From positions 23,671 to 87,670 of the forward strand of contig NZ_PJNI01000014.1 of assembly GCF_002844555.1 (NCBI RefSeq): DNA of 64,000 nucleotides, read 5' to 3'. Within the stretch, counting starts at the first letter, position 1. Every line of letters starts with the position of its first letter. Made by a program: the position numbers and the translations under genes. The notes under the pieces are model-generated. The model was given only the letters and a program-made list of their open reading frames with translations, was not told where the DNA came from and searched no databases. Shown here piece after piece: positions 1 through 8,324 of this stretch. Origin of the DNA: Brumimicrobium salinarum. GTDB taxonomy: Bacteria; Bacteroidota; Bacteroidia; Flavobacteriales_D; Crocinitomicaceae.

Positions 1-59
1 TGACCATTAACAAATGGTATATAAATAATTAAAAAAAGTAGTATTGCAAGTCTAATCAT
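1..59 (-). CDS. Start of a secreted protein (partial, runs off the window)
   Basis: On the minus strand an ATG at 59 opens a frame that stays open to the window edge (19 codons). The encoded peptide is a good type I signal peptide: one Arg near the start, then a hydrophobic Leu/Ile run, ending in Val-Asn-Gly before a probable Gln, a cleavage site style common in Bacteroidota. Nothing of the mature protein is inside the window, so the function is unknown. The 206 nt between this start and the end of uvrC hold no gene that I can see. Confidence 0.45.
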   Translation of the reverse strand, partial: MIRLAILLFLIIYIPFVNG

Positions 60-265
60 TTCTAAGATGATTTTTATAATTTATGTTTACTTACATAATA
101 ACTTGACAAGTTTGAAACCGCATTAATTGTATATCTAACTTGTAATTGTATTAATCAAATCTATAACGTTTTTTAACATCATAAAGTTGCCTTATAAATT
201 GATGTAATACCTAGAAAAAACAGATTTTTAATATATCAAACTGACTATCAGTTGGCTGAAAATGT

Positions 266-2065
266 TTATTTTGTCAATTGTTTTTTTAACAACTTCGCCT
301 TCGCCAATCCAACAACCTCAACCAATTCTTTCTCACTGGCTGTTTTTATTTTAGAAAGTGTTTTGAAGTGTTTCATTAAATCTTCTTGAGTTTTTTCTCC
401 AATTCCCTTGATTTCCGTTAGCTCAGAAACCAGCGCAGATTTACTTCGTCGGTTTCTATGATGTGTAATTCCAAAACGGTGGGCTTCGTTTCGCATGTAT
501 TGAATGACTTTTAAGCTTTCGCTTTTTTTGTCGATATACAACGGTAGACTATCTCCTGGAAAGAAAATTTCTTCTAGTCTTTTAGCGATACCTACAATGG
601 GAACTTTATCTTTTAATCCAAGTTTTTCTAGCGCGTCTAGTCCTGCACTTAACTGACCTTTTCCACCATCGACAATTACAAGTTGTGGTAGGTCTTGATT
701 TTCCTCAAGCATTCTTTTGTATCGACGGTATAGTGCTTCACGCATGGATTCGAAATCATCTGGGCCTTCCACTGTTTTAATGATGAAATGTCGGTAATCT
801 TTCTTGCTTGGTTTTGCATTTTTAAAAACAACACAAGCCGAAACAGGATTCGTTCCATGAATGTTAGAGTTATCAAAACACTCCATGTGAACAGGCAATT
901 CCTTTAACCTGAAATCTTTTTGAATGGTTTTTAAAATACGTTCAACCTTAACTTCTGGATTTTTAAGTGACTCTTGTTTTTTCTGTTGCAGCTTGAAGTA
1001 TTTCGCATTTCGCTGAGATAAATCCAATAAGTGCTTTTTATCGCCGCGTTGTGGAGTGAAAAAGTTTAGTCCTTCTACTTTAAAATCTGCTGCGTTTTCA
1101 ATCAAGATTTCTTTGGACTGACTATTAAATTTTTCTCGCATATTCAATAAAGCAAAAGTCAAAATCTCCTGGTCAGATTCATCCAATTTGTTTTTAACTT
1201 CTACTGTTAATCCGTGAATTATCGTTCCGTTATTAATGACCAAATAATTAACGTATGCTTTATTCTCACTTCTTTCCAAGGTAATGACATCCACCTGGTG
1301 AATGGTAGGAGAAACCACTGTAGACTTTGCCTGATATTTTTCTAATGCTTTGATTTTTTGTTTGAAATCTTCTGCTTCTTCAAAAGCAAAGGTTTCTGCA
1401 GCCGATTTCATTTTTTCTTTCAGCATGCGAATCACAGAAGCAATATTTCCTTTTACAATGTGCTCAATTTGATCGATGTATTCGTTATAAGTTTCCTCTT
1501 TCTCCTTGCCAACACAAGGCGCTTTACAATTTCCGATATGATATTCTAAACAAACTTTATATTTTCCTGCATCAATTTTCTCTTGACTCAAATCATAATT
1601 GCAGGTACGCAAAGGAAAAAGTTCACGCATCAATTCAAGTAAGGTGTTTACCACATAAACGGAAGGATAGGGCCCGAAATATTTCGATCCATCTTTAATT
1701 ACCCTTCGGGTTGTGAAAACTCTGGGGAAACGTTCATTTTTAATGCAAATCCAGGGATAGGTTTTATCATCTTTTAGCGCAATATTGTACTTTGGTAAAT
1801 ACTTTTTGATGAGGTTGTTTTCCAATAAAAGTGCATCCGTTTCATTATCTACAATGATGTATTGTAAATCGTGAATTTTACGAACCAATATCCTGGTTTT
1901 TGCTGTGTCATGATTTTTAGTAAAATACGAATTCACCCTTTTTTTCAGGTTTTTCGCTTTTCCCACATAAATAATAGTTCCTTCAGCATTGAAATACTGA
2001 TAAATACCTGGTTTTTCAGGTAAGGACCGAATCTTTTCTTTGAGTTTGTTTAACCTTTCTGACAC
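266..2065 (-). CDS. uvrC: Excinuclease ABC subunit C
   Basis: UvrC makes the two incisions around a bulky lesion in nucleotide excision repair, working after UvrA and UvrB in the cytoplasm. The 599-residue product has the full architecture: GIY-YIG nuclease at the N terminus (PGIYQYF near residue 19, YVGKAKNLKKR near 33), a Cys-containing segment (LEYHIGNCKAPCVG), a UVR motif around 215-245 that contacts UvrB, the RNase H-like second nuclease (ECFDNSN and VDGGKGQ), and tandem helix-hairpin-helix motifs in the last 55 residues. The start is GTG at 2065. It sits about 5 nt downstream of a near-ideal promoter, so the message may be almost leaderless. The length is normal and no defect is visible. 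Confidence 0.96.
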   Translation of the reverse strand: MSERLNKLKEKIRSLPEKPGIYQYFNAEGTIIYVGKAKNLKKRVNSYFTKNHDTAKTRILVRKIHDLQYIIVDNETDALLLENNLIKKYLPKYNIALKDDKTYPWICIKNERFPRVFTTRRVIKDGSKYFGPYPSVYVVNTLLELMRELFPLRTCNYDLSQEKIDAGKYKVCLEYHIGNCKAPCVGKEKEETYNEYIDQIEHIVKGNIASVIRMLKEKMKSAAETFAFEEAEDFKQKIKALEKYQAKSTVVSPTIHQVDVITLERSENKAYVNYLVINNGTIIHGLTVEVKNKLDESDQEILTFALLNMREKFNSQSKEILIENAADFKVEGLNFFTPQRGDKKHLLDLSQRNAKYFKLQQKKQESLKNPEVKVERILKTIQKDFRLKELPVHMECFDNSNIHGTNPVSACVVFKNAKPSKKDYRHFIIKTVEGPDDFESMREALYRRYKRMLEENQDLPQLVIVDGGKGQLSAGLDALEKLGLKDKVPIVGIAKRLEEIFFPGDSLPLYIDKKSESLKVIQYMRNEAHRFGITHHRNRRSKSALVSELTEIKGIGEKTQEDLMKHFKTLSKIKTASEKELVEVVGLAKAKLLKKQLTK

Positions 2066-2069
2066 ATTG

Positions 2070-2097
2070 CAAAGATATGGATTTTATTACTAATCAA
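2070..2097 (-). promoter_or_regulatory. Bacteroidota-type promoter of uvrC
   Basis: On the minus strand TTG (2097-2095) is followed after exactly 17 nt by TATCTTTG (2077-2070), matching the primary sigma consensus TTG-N17-20-TAnnTTTG of this phylum. The -7 box ends only 4 nt before the GTG start of uvrC, so transcription would begin at or just beside the start codon. Confidence 0.65.
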
Positions 2098-2116
2098 TTT
2101 CGGAAAAACAATAAGT

Positions 2117-2487
2117 TCAATCTTCGAATAATATCAATTTTAATTCGGTTAATTTCCTAAAGTCGTTATCAAAGGTAACCATAGGAATATCTGTGTATAT
2201 AGATGAAGCTGCTATGATTGCGTCGGGAAGTTTAATAGAGTGTTTTTGATTTAATTTTTTTACAATTTCTTTAATTGGTTCAATCAAATCGATAACAATG
2301 CATTGGTTTATTAATTCATCTAAAATTGCAATTTCCTTATCAGATAAATTTCTTTTACCATATAGCTCTAATTCAGTTATAGAAGAAATATAGATTTTTG
2401 AATCAGTTAAAGTTTGACAACACCAGGATGGTTGTTTAGCAAATGAATTAGAATATATGTATCACAAAAAAGATTATTTCCATTCAT
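2117..2487 (-). pseudogene. PIN-domain toxin (VapC-like), frameshifted
   Basis: The frame starts with ATG at 2487, overlapping the end of the upstream antitoxin gene by 14 nt, and begins NGNNLFCDTYILIHLLNN. It meets a stop shortly after GVVK. Adding one A in the AAA run at about 2412-2415 (minus strand) restores an open frame to the TGA at 2117, giving 123 residues. The repaired protein carries the acidic PIN residues in order: Asp in CDTYIL, Glu in SSITELEL, Asp in LPDAIIAASS and Asp in VTFDNDF. PIN toxins are RNases, usually cutting tRNA or rRNA, kept in check by the co-transcribed antitoxin. As written the gene is broken; either it is a pseudogene or the run was undercalled. Confidence 0.7.
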
Positions 2488-2638
2488 TTCTCAATCTTTT
2501 TTGGAAAACCAAGGCGTCTTCTCCCCAGTTTATTTTTCCTGCAAATTTCTTTGCATCAAAGACCTTTGTAGATTTCAGTTTTTTCAACTTCTCCTTAATT
2601 TCTTCGCTGGAAGTATTTTTATTGATGACAATTACCAT
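2474..2638 (-). CDS. Small antitoxin of the PIN toxin pair
   Basis: An ATG at 2638 opens a 54-codon frame ending in TAA at 2474. The product begins MVIVINKNTSSEEIKEKL, continues with a Lys-rich helix and ends FQKRLRNEWK. Short proteins of this form, with an N-terminal strand, a charged helix and a C-terminal tail, are typical antitoxins encoded just before PIN toxins in Bacteroidota. The gene order, the overlap with the PIN start at 2487 and the size support the assignment. I do not recognise a specific DNA-binding fold. It would neutralise the toxin and probably repress the pair. Confidence 0.6.
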   Translation of the reverse strand: MVIVINKNTSSEEIKEKLKKLKSTKVFDAKKFAGKINWGEDALVFQKRLRNEWK

Positions 2639-2696
2639 ATTAAAAAAACATTTACTAAAGAAATATAGTTCAGATTTTTAGATCTTGTGTTAATAA

Positions 2697-3203
2697 TTAT
2701 TTCTTGCGTTTATAAACCGGCACCGTAGAACAAGGCTCCCCATACATTATACTTTTTGCTACAGGTTGCAAATGTTTCACCAATTCTGTCATAGCAAAAG
2801 CTGGATGAGCAACATCAGAACAACCTTTAATAATTATTCTACCGTCCTTGTATTCCTCTAAATCTAAAGCTTGAATATTGGCTAGAATCATTTGTTTTTC
2901 AGCTTCCATTTTATCTCCTACAAAACCTTTTGCTCCGTGTTCTTGCAGTTTTGAAATGACCAGCATAAAAGCCCAAGTTGGAATAATTGCATCAGCTGAA
3001 CAATAAACCCCAACAATTTTTCCTTCGTATTTTGACCAATCGTTTTCTTTCACAAATTCACGAAAATCTTTCTCTTTTAAAGCTAATTCTTGCCATAAAT
3101 TCTCTTTTAAATCAATTACTTCAATCGTTTCTTTAGGTTTGAAACTTGCCAAATCCAATTGAATTAAACCACTTTTCTGAATTTTATTTACAATCTCTGC
3201 CAT
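2697..3203 (-). CDS. DUF2480 family protein
   Basis: A 168-residue soluble protein. I recognise it as DUF2480, a family almost limited to Bacteroidota with no assigned function. Visible blocks are LIQLDLASFKP near residue 14, the conserved VYCSADAIIPTWAFMLV near 66, IKGCSDVAHPAFAMTELV near 125 and a C-terminal CSTVPVYKRKK. Two conserved cysteines (in YCSAD and KGCSD) and a third near the end could bind metal or be redox active, but that is inference. There is no signal peptide or membrane segment. It stands alone between the toxin pair and the repeat region. Confidence 0.85.
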   Translation of the reverse strand: MAEIVNKIQKSGLIQLDLASFKPKETIEVIDLKENLWQELALKEKDFREFVKENDWSKYEGKIVGVYCSADAIIPTWAFMLVISKLQEHGAKGFVGDKMEAEKQMILANIQALDLEEYKDGRIIIKGCSDVAHPAFAMTELVKHLQPVAKSIMYGEPCSTVPVYKRKK

Positions 3204-3277
3204 TTTTCTGATGTTTTGCTTTGAATAAAGACAAAATTAGGAGAAGTTTGTTTAAAAGTGAATGAATCGGATGATAA

Positions 3278-3349
3278 GTTTTTTGAATGGGTGTGTTTTT
3301 TAAGAATTCCAACTTCGTTGTAATTGGGGTTCATTTTACACGGAGGTTT
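3278..3349. repeat. Direct repeat copy 1 (72 bp)
   Basis: This stretch recurs at 3392-3465 with one substitution and a 2-nt insertion (AC). The core includes TAAGAATTCCAACTTCG and ATTGGGGTTCATTTTACAC. The copies are separated by 42 nt. Both contain the TTTTACACGGAGG motif that also begins the inverted-repeat arm at 3332-3377. Confidence 0.85.
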
Positions 3350-3377
3350 GTTGGAGAATTCACAGAGGTACATAGAG
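3332..3377. repeat. Left arm of an imperfect inverted repeat around the GxxExxY gene
   Basis: The order of motifs TTTTACACGGAGG, GGAGA, TTCACAGAGG, TACATAGAG is repeated on the opposite strand at 3986-4032 as TTTTACACAGAGG, GGAGA, TTCACGGAAA, TACACAGAG. The two arms are about 600 nt apart and enclose the GxxExxY gene. Confidence 0.6.
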
Positions 3378-3391
3378 TTGTCAGGGGAGAT

Positions 3392-3465
3392 GTTTTTTGA
3401 ATGGATGTGTTTTTTAAGAATTCCAACTTCGTTGTAATTGGGGTTCATTTTACACACGGAGGTTT
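3392..3465. repeat. Direct repeat copy 2 (74 bp)
   Basis: Near-identical second copy of 3278-3349, ending right at the 3' end of the GxxExxY gene. The near identity points to a recent local duplication. Confidence 0.85.
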
Positions 3466-3468
3466 TTC

Positions 3469-3840
3469 CTAAAACACAAATCTTTTAATTCCATTTTTTA
3501 ATAGTTTTTCGTGAAAATTGATCAATAATCCTAAATCATATTTGCCTAATTTCATATATGTTAAGATTTGAGCAGTATGTACATCCGTAAATCTTTCAAC
3601 GGCTTTTAATTCGACAACAATCCTGTTCTCAACTAACAAATCCATTCTATATCCGTGATCGATTATAACTTCTTTGTAGATTATAGGCAAAGCAATTTCA
3701 CGTTGGATATTTAAACCTCTTAATTCCAGTTCGTAAGCTAAACACTCATTATAAGCGGATTCAAGAAGTCCTGGGCCAAGCGTTTTATGGACCTCTATTG
3801 CACCTCCAATTATCTCCGCTGTTATATTTTTATCTATCAT
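3469..3840 (-). CDS. GxxExxY protein (PD-(D/E)XK nuclease-like)
   Basis: The product matches the GxxExxY family: ITAEIIGGAIEVHKTLGPGL, then LLESAYNECLAYEL (the naming motif), GYRMDLLVENRIVVELKAVE and a C-terminal LINFHEKLLKNGIKRFVF. Asp in RMDLLV and Glu/Lys in VELKA form a PD-(D/E)XK-type active site. The biochemical role is not established. I chose the ATG at 3840 because family members start a few residues before the IIGxAIEVH block; an in-frame ATG at 3891 would add 17 residues. The gene is isolated and flanked by inverted copies of a short motif, a setting in which I have often seen this family and which suggests it travels as a small cassette. Confidence 0.82.
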   Translation of the reverse strand: MIDKNITAEIIGGAIEVHKTLGPGLLESAYNECLAYELELRGLNIQREIALPIIYKEVIIDHGYRMDLLVENRIVVELKAVERFTDVHTAQILTYMKLGKYDLGLLINFHEKLLKNGIKRFVF

Positions 3841-4186
3841 CTTTTTAGTTTTTAATATAAACATTATTTTGTCAATAGTTTTGAGATTCATTTAAATACA
3901 TTTTGTTTCCGTAGTGCCTTCTGTAAAAAATACAAGTGTCGTAATTCCTTATTCCTAAACTTTTCGTCACTTTTCTCTTCTTTTTCTCTGTGTATTTCCG
4001 TGAAACATCTCCTTTTCCCTCTGTGTAAAAATCAGGCACCGCAGGTGATACTCATGAAACTTTGCTGTGAAGTTTTCAATTCCGTAGGCTTCCTCCTTCT
4101 TAAATACCCAATTCAGAATCTATCCTTACTTAAACTTTTAAACCCTTTATTTGTGTTTATATTCTAGAAAATGTGATTTTTGCACC
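3841..4186. other. Intergenic region with the right inverted-repeat arm
   Basis: This 346-nt gap between the divergent GxxExxY gene and menA holds the repeat arm at 3986-4032. The rest is AT- and pyrimidine-rich with no frame that looks coding. The menA promoter should lie near its right end, but I see no good TAnnTTTG box there. Confidence 0.6.
3986..4032. repeat. Right arm of an imperfect inverted repeat around the GxxExxY gene
   Basis: The reverse complement reads TTTTTACACAGAGG, then GGAGATG, TTCACGGAAATACACAGAG, which aligns with 3332-3377 over about 46 nt with a few substitutions and a short gap. Confidence 0.6.
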
Positions 4187-5083
4187 ATGGAAATAAAAAG
4201 TTGGATTCATGCAGCGCGCTTACGGACTTTGCCGTTGTCAATTTCTGGGATTATTGTAGGTAGTTTTGTGGCCTATAAACAAGGTTTTTGGGATACTACG
4301 ATATTTTCTTTGTCGATGTTAACTACATTATTCCTCCAGATTTTATCCAATTTCGCCAATGATTTAGGAGATAGTTTTAAAGGCGCAGATAATGAAAGTC
4401 GGGTAGGACCAATACGTGCTGTTCAGTCAGGGAAAATCACACAAAAACAAATGATTGTGGGTACAGTAATTATGTCCTTGCTTTCCTTGGCTACAGCAAT
4501 CCCACTGATTATTTTAGGAACGGATGGAATGCCAACTTCTGTGCTTTGGGTTTATGTAATTCTTGCGTTACTCAGTGTTTTAGCGGCCATAACTTATACC
4601 GTTGGTAAGAAAGCTTATGGTTACAATGGAATGGGCGATGTCATGGTGTTTATTTTCTTCGGATTGGTTAGTGTTCTTGGTGTTTACAGTTTATATGCCA
4701 AGCAATTCGACTGGAGTTTACTGGGAATGGCTTTTGGAATTGGATTATTGAGTATCGCGGTGTTAAACTTGAACAACATGCGTGATCATGAGAATGATAA
4801 ATTGGTGAACAAAAGAACAATTGTTGTTTCCATGGGTTTTGAAAAATCCAAGATTTACCACACGGTTATCATCATCACCTCTTTCATAGGAATTCTATCT
4901 TTTATCATTTATAATAAATGGTGGTGGAGTCTAATTGCCTTGACTCCCTACCTGATTCTAATTAAACACCTTAGTAAAGTTTGGCAAACTACAATTCCTA
5001 AAACATTAGATCCAGAATTAAAGAAAGTAGCATTGTCTACTTTTGCTATCTCCATCTTATTTTTAATTTCAACCCTATTATGA
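4187..5083 (+). CDS. menA: 1,4-dihydroxy-2-naphthoate polyprenyltransferase
   Basis: MenA is a membrane UbiA-family enzyme that attaches the polyprenyl tail to 1,4-dihydroxy-2-naphthoate, giving demethylmenaquinone. The first Asp-rich prenyl-diphosphate site is NFANDLGDSFKGADN, followed by the family-typical VGPIRAVQSG; the second is NNMRDHENDKLVNKRT. About eight hydrophobic segments span the chain. I start at ATG 4187 (MEIKSWIHAARLRTLPLS), which matches the usual MenA N terminus; the frame is open to an upstream ATG at 4151 that would add 12 unlikely residues. The gene overlaps menC by 4 nt (ATGA), so the two are co-translated. Confidence 0.93.
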   Translation: MEIKSWIHAARLRTLPLSISGIIVGSFVAYKQGFWDTTIFSLSMLTTLFLQILSNFANDLGDSFKGADNESRVGPIRAVQSGKITQKQMIVGTVIMSLLSLATAIPLIILGTDGMPTSVLWVYVILALLSVLAAITYTVGKKAYGYNGMGDVMVFIFFGLVSVLGVYSLYAKQFDWSLLGMAFGIGLLSIAVLNLNNMRDHENDKLVNKRTIVVSMGFEKSKIYHTVIIITSFIGILSFIIYNKWWWSLIALTPYLILIKHLSKVWQTTIPKTLDPELKKVALSTFAISILFLISTLL

Positions 5084-6111
5084 GTTTAAAAGCGAGTTTT
5101 GAAAAAAGAATCTTTGAGTTTAAACGTCCAAGTGGGACGAGCAGAGGAGTGTTAACCGAAAAAAAAGCGTGGTTTATTACGGTTTGGGATGAAGGAAATC
5201 CAAAAATAAAAGGAGTAGGAGAGTGCAGCGTTATTCCAAATTTATCTCCAGATTATCCTAATGATGAAAGCTATGAAGCAAAAGTGAAATCAGTTGTTGA
5301 AGATATTAATTTCTATGCTGATAATATAGAAGAGCTGCAATCTTTTCCTTCTATTTACTTTGGGGTAGAAATGGCACTTTTAGATTTGAAAAATGGCGGT
5401 ATGGGCATCTTCTATGATACTGATTTTACAAAAGGAAAACAAGCTATTCCCATCAATGGATTAATTTGGATGGGAGATGAAGAATTCATGCAATCTCAAA
5501 TCACGCAAAAACTCGAGGAAGGATTTTCGTGTATTAAAATGAAGATTGGTGCTATAGATTTTGAAAAGGAATTAGAAATTCTAGCTGGAATTCGTAAACA
5601 AGTTTCTGCCAAAGAAATTACCCTAAGAGTTGATGCCAACGGCGCTTTTTCACCAGAAGAAGCACCTGAAAAACTAAAACGATTAAGCGAATTCGAACTA
5701 CATTCTATAGAGCAACCTATAAAACAAGGTCAGATTACAGCAATGCAACAACTTTGTGCTCAAAACATTCTCCCAATTGCTTTGGATGAGGAGTTGATTG
5801 GCGTTTATGATTATGCGGATAAAGCTAAATTATTGGATGATATCCAGCCGCAATACATCATTCTAAAACCCAGTCTAATTGGTGGCTTCAAAGGAACAAA
5901 AGAATGGATTGAATTAGCAGAAGAAAGAGAAATTCCTTGGTGGATAACGAGTGCTTTAGAGTCGAATGTAGGATTAGATGCTATTGCACAATTCACCAGC
6001 ACTTATGATGTTACTTTGCCGCAAGGTTTAGGTACAGGAGCGTTGTACACGAATAATGTGGCGAATAACTTAGTAGTTTCCAATGGTGAATTATTTAAGC
6101 AAAATAGATAA
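5080..6111 (+). CDS. menC: o-Succinylbenzoate synthase (enolase superfamily)
   Basis: This 343-residue enolase-superfamily protein should dehydrate SHCHC to o-succinylbenzoate in menaquinone synthesis. Catalytic and metal-binding features are in order: KMK in CIKMKIG, Asp in LRVDANGA, Glu in SIEQPI, Asp in ALDEEL and Lys in ILKPSLIGG, with a late SALESNVGL block. Enolase-superfamily members are hard to tell apart by sequence (dipeptide epimerases are close). The 4-nt overlap with menA strongly favours MenC. The gene converges on the phosphatase-like gene ending at 6138. Confidence 0.9.
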   Translation: MSLKASFEKRIFEFKRPSGTSRGVLTEKKAWFITVWDEGNPKIKGVGECSVIPNLSPDYPNDESYEAKVKSVVEDINFYADNIEELQSFPSIYFGVEMALLDLKNGGMGIFYDTDFTKGKQAIPINGLIWMGDEEFMQSQITQKLEEGFSCIKMKIGAIDFEKELEILAGIRKQVSAKEITLRVDANGAFSPEEAPEKLKRLSEFELHSIEQPIKQGQITAMQQLCAQNILPIALDEELIGVYDYADKAKLLDDIQPQYIILKPSLIGGFKGTKEWIELAEEREIPWWITSALESNVGLDAIAQFTSTYDVTLPQGLGTGALYTNNVANNLVVSNGELFKQNR

Positions 6112-6137
6112 AGGTGATACCATTAAAGGTTTGTGTC

Positions 6138-8291
6138 TTAAACTTCTACGCCCATTATAAGCACGTCATCGGCACTTTCTTTTTTATTCTTCCATCGATC
6201 ATGCTCTAATTTTATAGCCTCTTTTTGTCTTTCTATAGATAGGTTTTGAACATTTAAGATTAATGTTATTAGTTCGTTTTTACTTATCTCGTTCTTGTCG
6301 TCTGTTTTATATGAAAACATACCTTCAGTAAAAGCGTAAATTCTGTCGTTTTGAAATAGTGGATATTCAAATGTATCATACTTTATGTTATTGTATTCAA
6401 TGTTATGATCTATAGATTCAGTATTTCCCTTTACCTCAATTAGAATATGTTTATTGGAAGAAGGACGTGTATACACATTTATATTATCTTCAAATTCCAT
6501 CCAACTTTTTAAATTCGACTTGTAGGTTACTATAAAAATAGAGCTGCCAGCTGCTGAGAAAAATAACTTGTTTTTCTGTTCGTTAATCCAACACAAGGAA
6601 AGATTAACTTTGCTATCTACAGAGCTATTTATACCTTCATCACGTCTATTGTTTAGGGAGATAGAAATAGCTTTATATAGCTGGTCAATAACCTCACCTG
6701 TTGAACGAATTTTATCATCCTCAATGATCTTTTTTAAGTGGTTATTGGTTAGGAAACTCATGAAAGCACCTGGGACGCCAGTTCTTGTACAATTTACAAT
6801 CGCAAAAACGTTTAGAAGTCCGTTGATTTCGCATGACTTAGTGCTTGTGAAGTAAAAATCTCCGCTTACAATTTCTTTAGGTATAAATAATAGAAATGAT
6901 TTGGGCAGAATTTCCAAAATGTAATCGTTCGCTGGTAGCATCGCTTTTTGAATACGATGGGCGTATTTTATGCTGTCAAGCATATTATTATTCTTACTTC
7001 CTAATAATTCTCCCTTTTTTCTTATGGCCCGAGTTCTTTCTTCTACTTTGGATTCTAGTTTTTCACGCATAGTATTTTGTGTCTCTATCTTTTCCAGTTG
7101 CACTTCTCTATATCTTTGAGCCATGGAAATACTTAGCGCTAAAACCTCTAGCGCAGAACTAACTTTTAAAGCCAATTCAGATACGCGTGCATCTTCAATT
7201 ATACCTAAATTACCTAAAATAAATATTGCGGCACCAATTACAAGAATTACGAACCCAGTAAAAAATGCAGTGTTTACTTTATAACCATGCTTTTTGAGGT
7301 AAATAATTAAAATGATGATAGTAATTGAGGCAGTTAAACTTGCTAAATTAACTAACGGATAACATATAGCATGCATAATTCCTGGAAAGAAATTCATGAT
7401 TACTATTGAGATCAGAACCAAAAAAATTGTTGATAAATAAATAGTCCAAGCGAGATTTAACTTCCTGATTTTTAAAAAGTAAAACCCGTATAATAATGCA
7501 AATCCCACAGTAAAAGAAGCGGAAAATATGACAGCAAGTCCAGATATATACAGTTGATTCGGTGCTAAAAATTGATGAAAGAATCCTTCCAAACTAAATT
7601 GTAACATTGATTGAAAGAACACATAGAAAATATAAAACAGATATGTTTTGTCTCTGAGTAGAATATAAAAGTAAAGAAAAAGCACAATGACAAAAGCCAT
7701 TAATCCGAAATAAAACCCGTGAAAAATATTATTTCTTACGTCTATTTGATAAAAAGAAGTTTCTCTCCAAAAGATGAATGGAAAATTAATGAGTTCACCG
7801 TCACTTTCCATCACTAAATAAAAAGACTTGCTTTCTCCAGATTCGAAGTTGATAGGGAAAATATTTTTTCTATGCGGAAAAGCTTTTTCATCAAAATTTA
7901 TATGATCTCCATTTTTCCATTCTTTTACGATTCTATTGTTTTTGACTTCGTATAAATCTACTCGATCCGTTATTGGACGAGCAGTTTCTAACATTACCTT
8001 GATGGCATCATCTGGATTATTTACAGTGAACTTTACAAACCAACGGGAAGACGTAAAATCGATAACTTCAAGAAAACGATTTATTTTTTTATAGGTGAGG
8101 GTGTCATTTTTTACAAGTTCAGATATATTTATTGAATTATCTGGATTTTCGTAAATATAAGCTTGATCTGCTACAGAATGATTGAGAACATTATCGTTTA
8201 AGATTATTTGAGAAAAGGAATTATTGATAAAAGAAAACATCCAACAAACATTCAAAACAATTAAGATGTTATGTAGTTTGTGTTTTTTCAT
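6138..8291 (-). CDS. 7TMR-DISM membrane protein with a degenerate SpoIIE phosphatase domain
   Basis: A 717-residue sensor-like protein, last gene of a three-gene minus-strand operon. Domains in order: signal peptide (1-28), a 7TMR-DISM extracellular beta domain (about 40-170), a seven-helix 7TMR-DISM membrane region (about 185-395), a coiled coil (about 395-455) and a SpoIIE/PP2C-like domain. It is a clear paralogue of its upstream neighbour, with aligned blocks along the whole length. Key catalytic positions are altered: the DCTGHGVPG motif reads NCTRTGVPG (metal-binding Asp to Asn, GH to RT) and SDGYPDQFGG is replaced by TEGMFSYKTD. SGDFYF and the final DDVLIMG remain. I infer a pseudophosphatase that may still bind a partner or the active paralogue. 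Confidence 0.85.
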   Translation of the reverse strand: MKKHKLHNILIVLNVCWMFSFINNSFSQIILNDNVLNHSVADQAYIYENPDNSINISELVKNDTLTYKKINRFLEVIDFTSSRWFVKFTVNNPDDAIKVMLETARPITDRVDLYEVKNNRIVKEWKNGDHINFDEKAFPHRKNIFPINFESGESKSFYLVMESDGELINFPFIFWRETSFYQIDVRNNIFHGFYFGLMAFVIVLFLYFYILLRDKTYLFYIFYVFFQSMLQFSLEGFFHQFLAPNQLYISGLAVIFSASFTVGFALLYGFYFLKIRKLNLAWTIYLSTIFLVLISIVIMNFFPGIMHAICYPLVNLASLTASITIIILIIYLKKHGYKVNTAFFTGFVILVIGAAIFILGNLGIIEDARVSELALKVSSALEVLALSISMAQRYREVQLEKIETQNTMREKLESKVEERTRAIRKKGELLGSKNNNMLDSIKYAHRIQKAMLPANDYILEILPKSFLLFIPKEIVSGDFYFTSTKSCEINGLLNVFAIVNCTRTGVPGAFMSFLTNNHLKKIIEDDKIRSTGEVIDQLYKAISISLNNRRDEGINSSVDSKVNLSLCWINEQKNKLFFSAAGSSIFIVTYKSNLKSWMEFEDNINVYTRPSSNKHILIEVKGNTESIDHNIEYNNIKYDTFEYPLFQNDRIYAFTEGMFSYKTDDKNEISKNELITLILNVQNLSIERQKEAIKLEHDRWKNKKESADDVLIMGVEV

Positions 8292-8324
8292 TAGTTAGTT
8301 TCTTTGTTGATATTCTGTTAAATG

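Noticed and set aside
238..253. AACTGA/TCAGTT inverted repeat just downstream of uvrC as a terminator
   Set aside because: Only 6 bp and no proper T tract on the minus strand.
2457..2681. A 74-codon plus-strand frame
   Set aside because: It lies opposite the antitoxin/PIN pair, which shows clear family features on the minus strand.
3188..3457. An 89-codon minus-strand frame with an internally repeated peptide
   Set aside because: It is the translation of the 72-bp direct repeat, overlaps the DUF2480 start and has no family resemblance.
3278..3465. Two direct repeats as a possible minimal CRISPR array
   Set aside because: The units are 72-74 bp, there are only two, and no cas gene is present.
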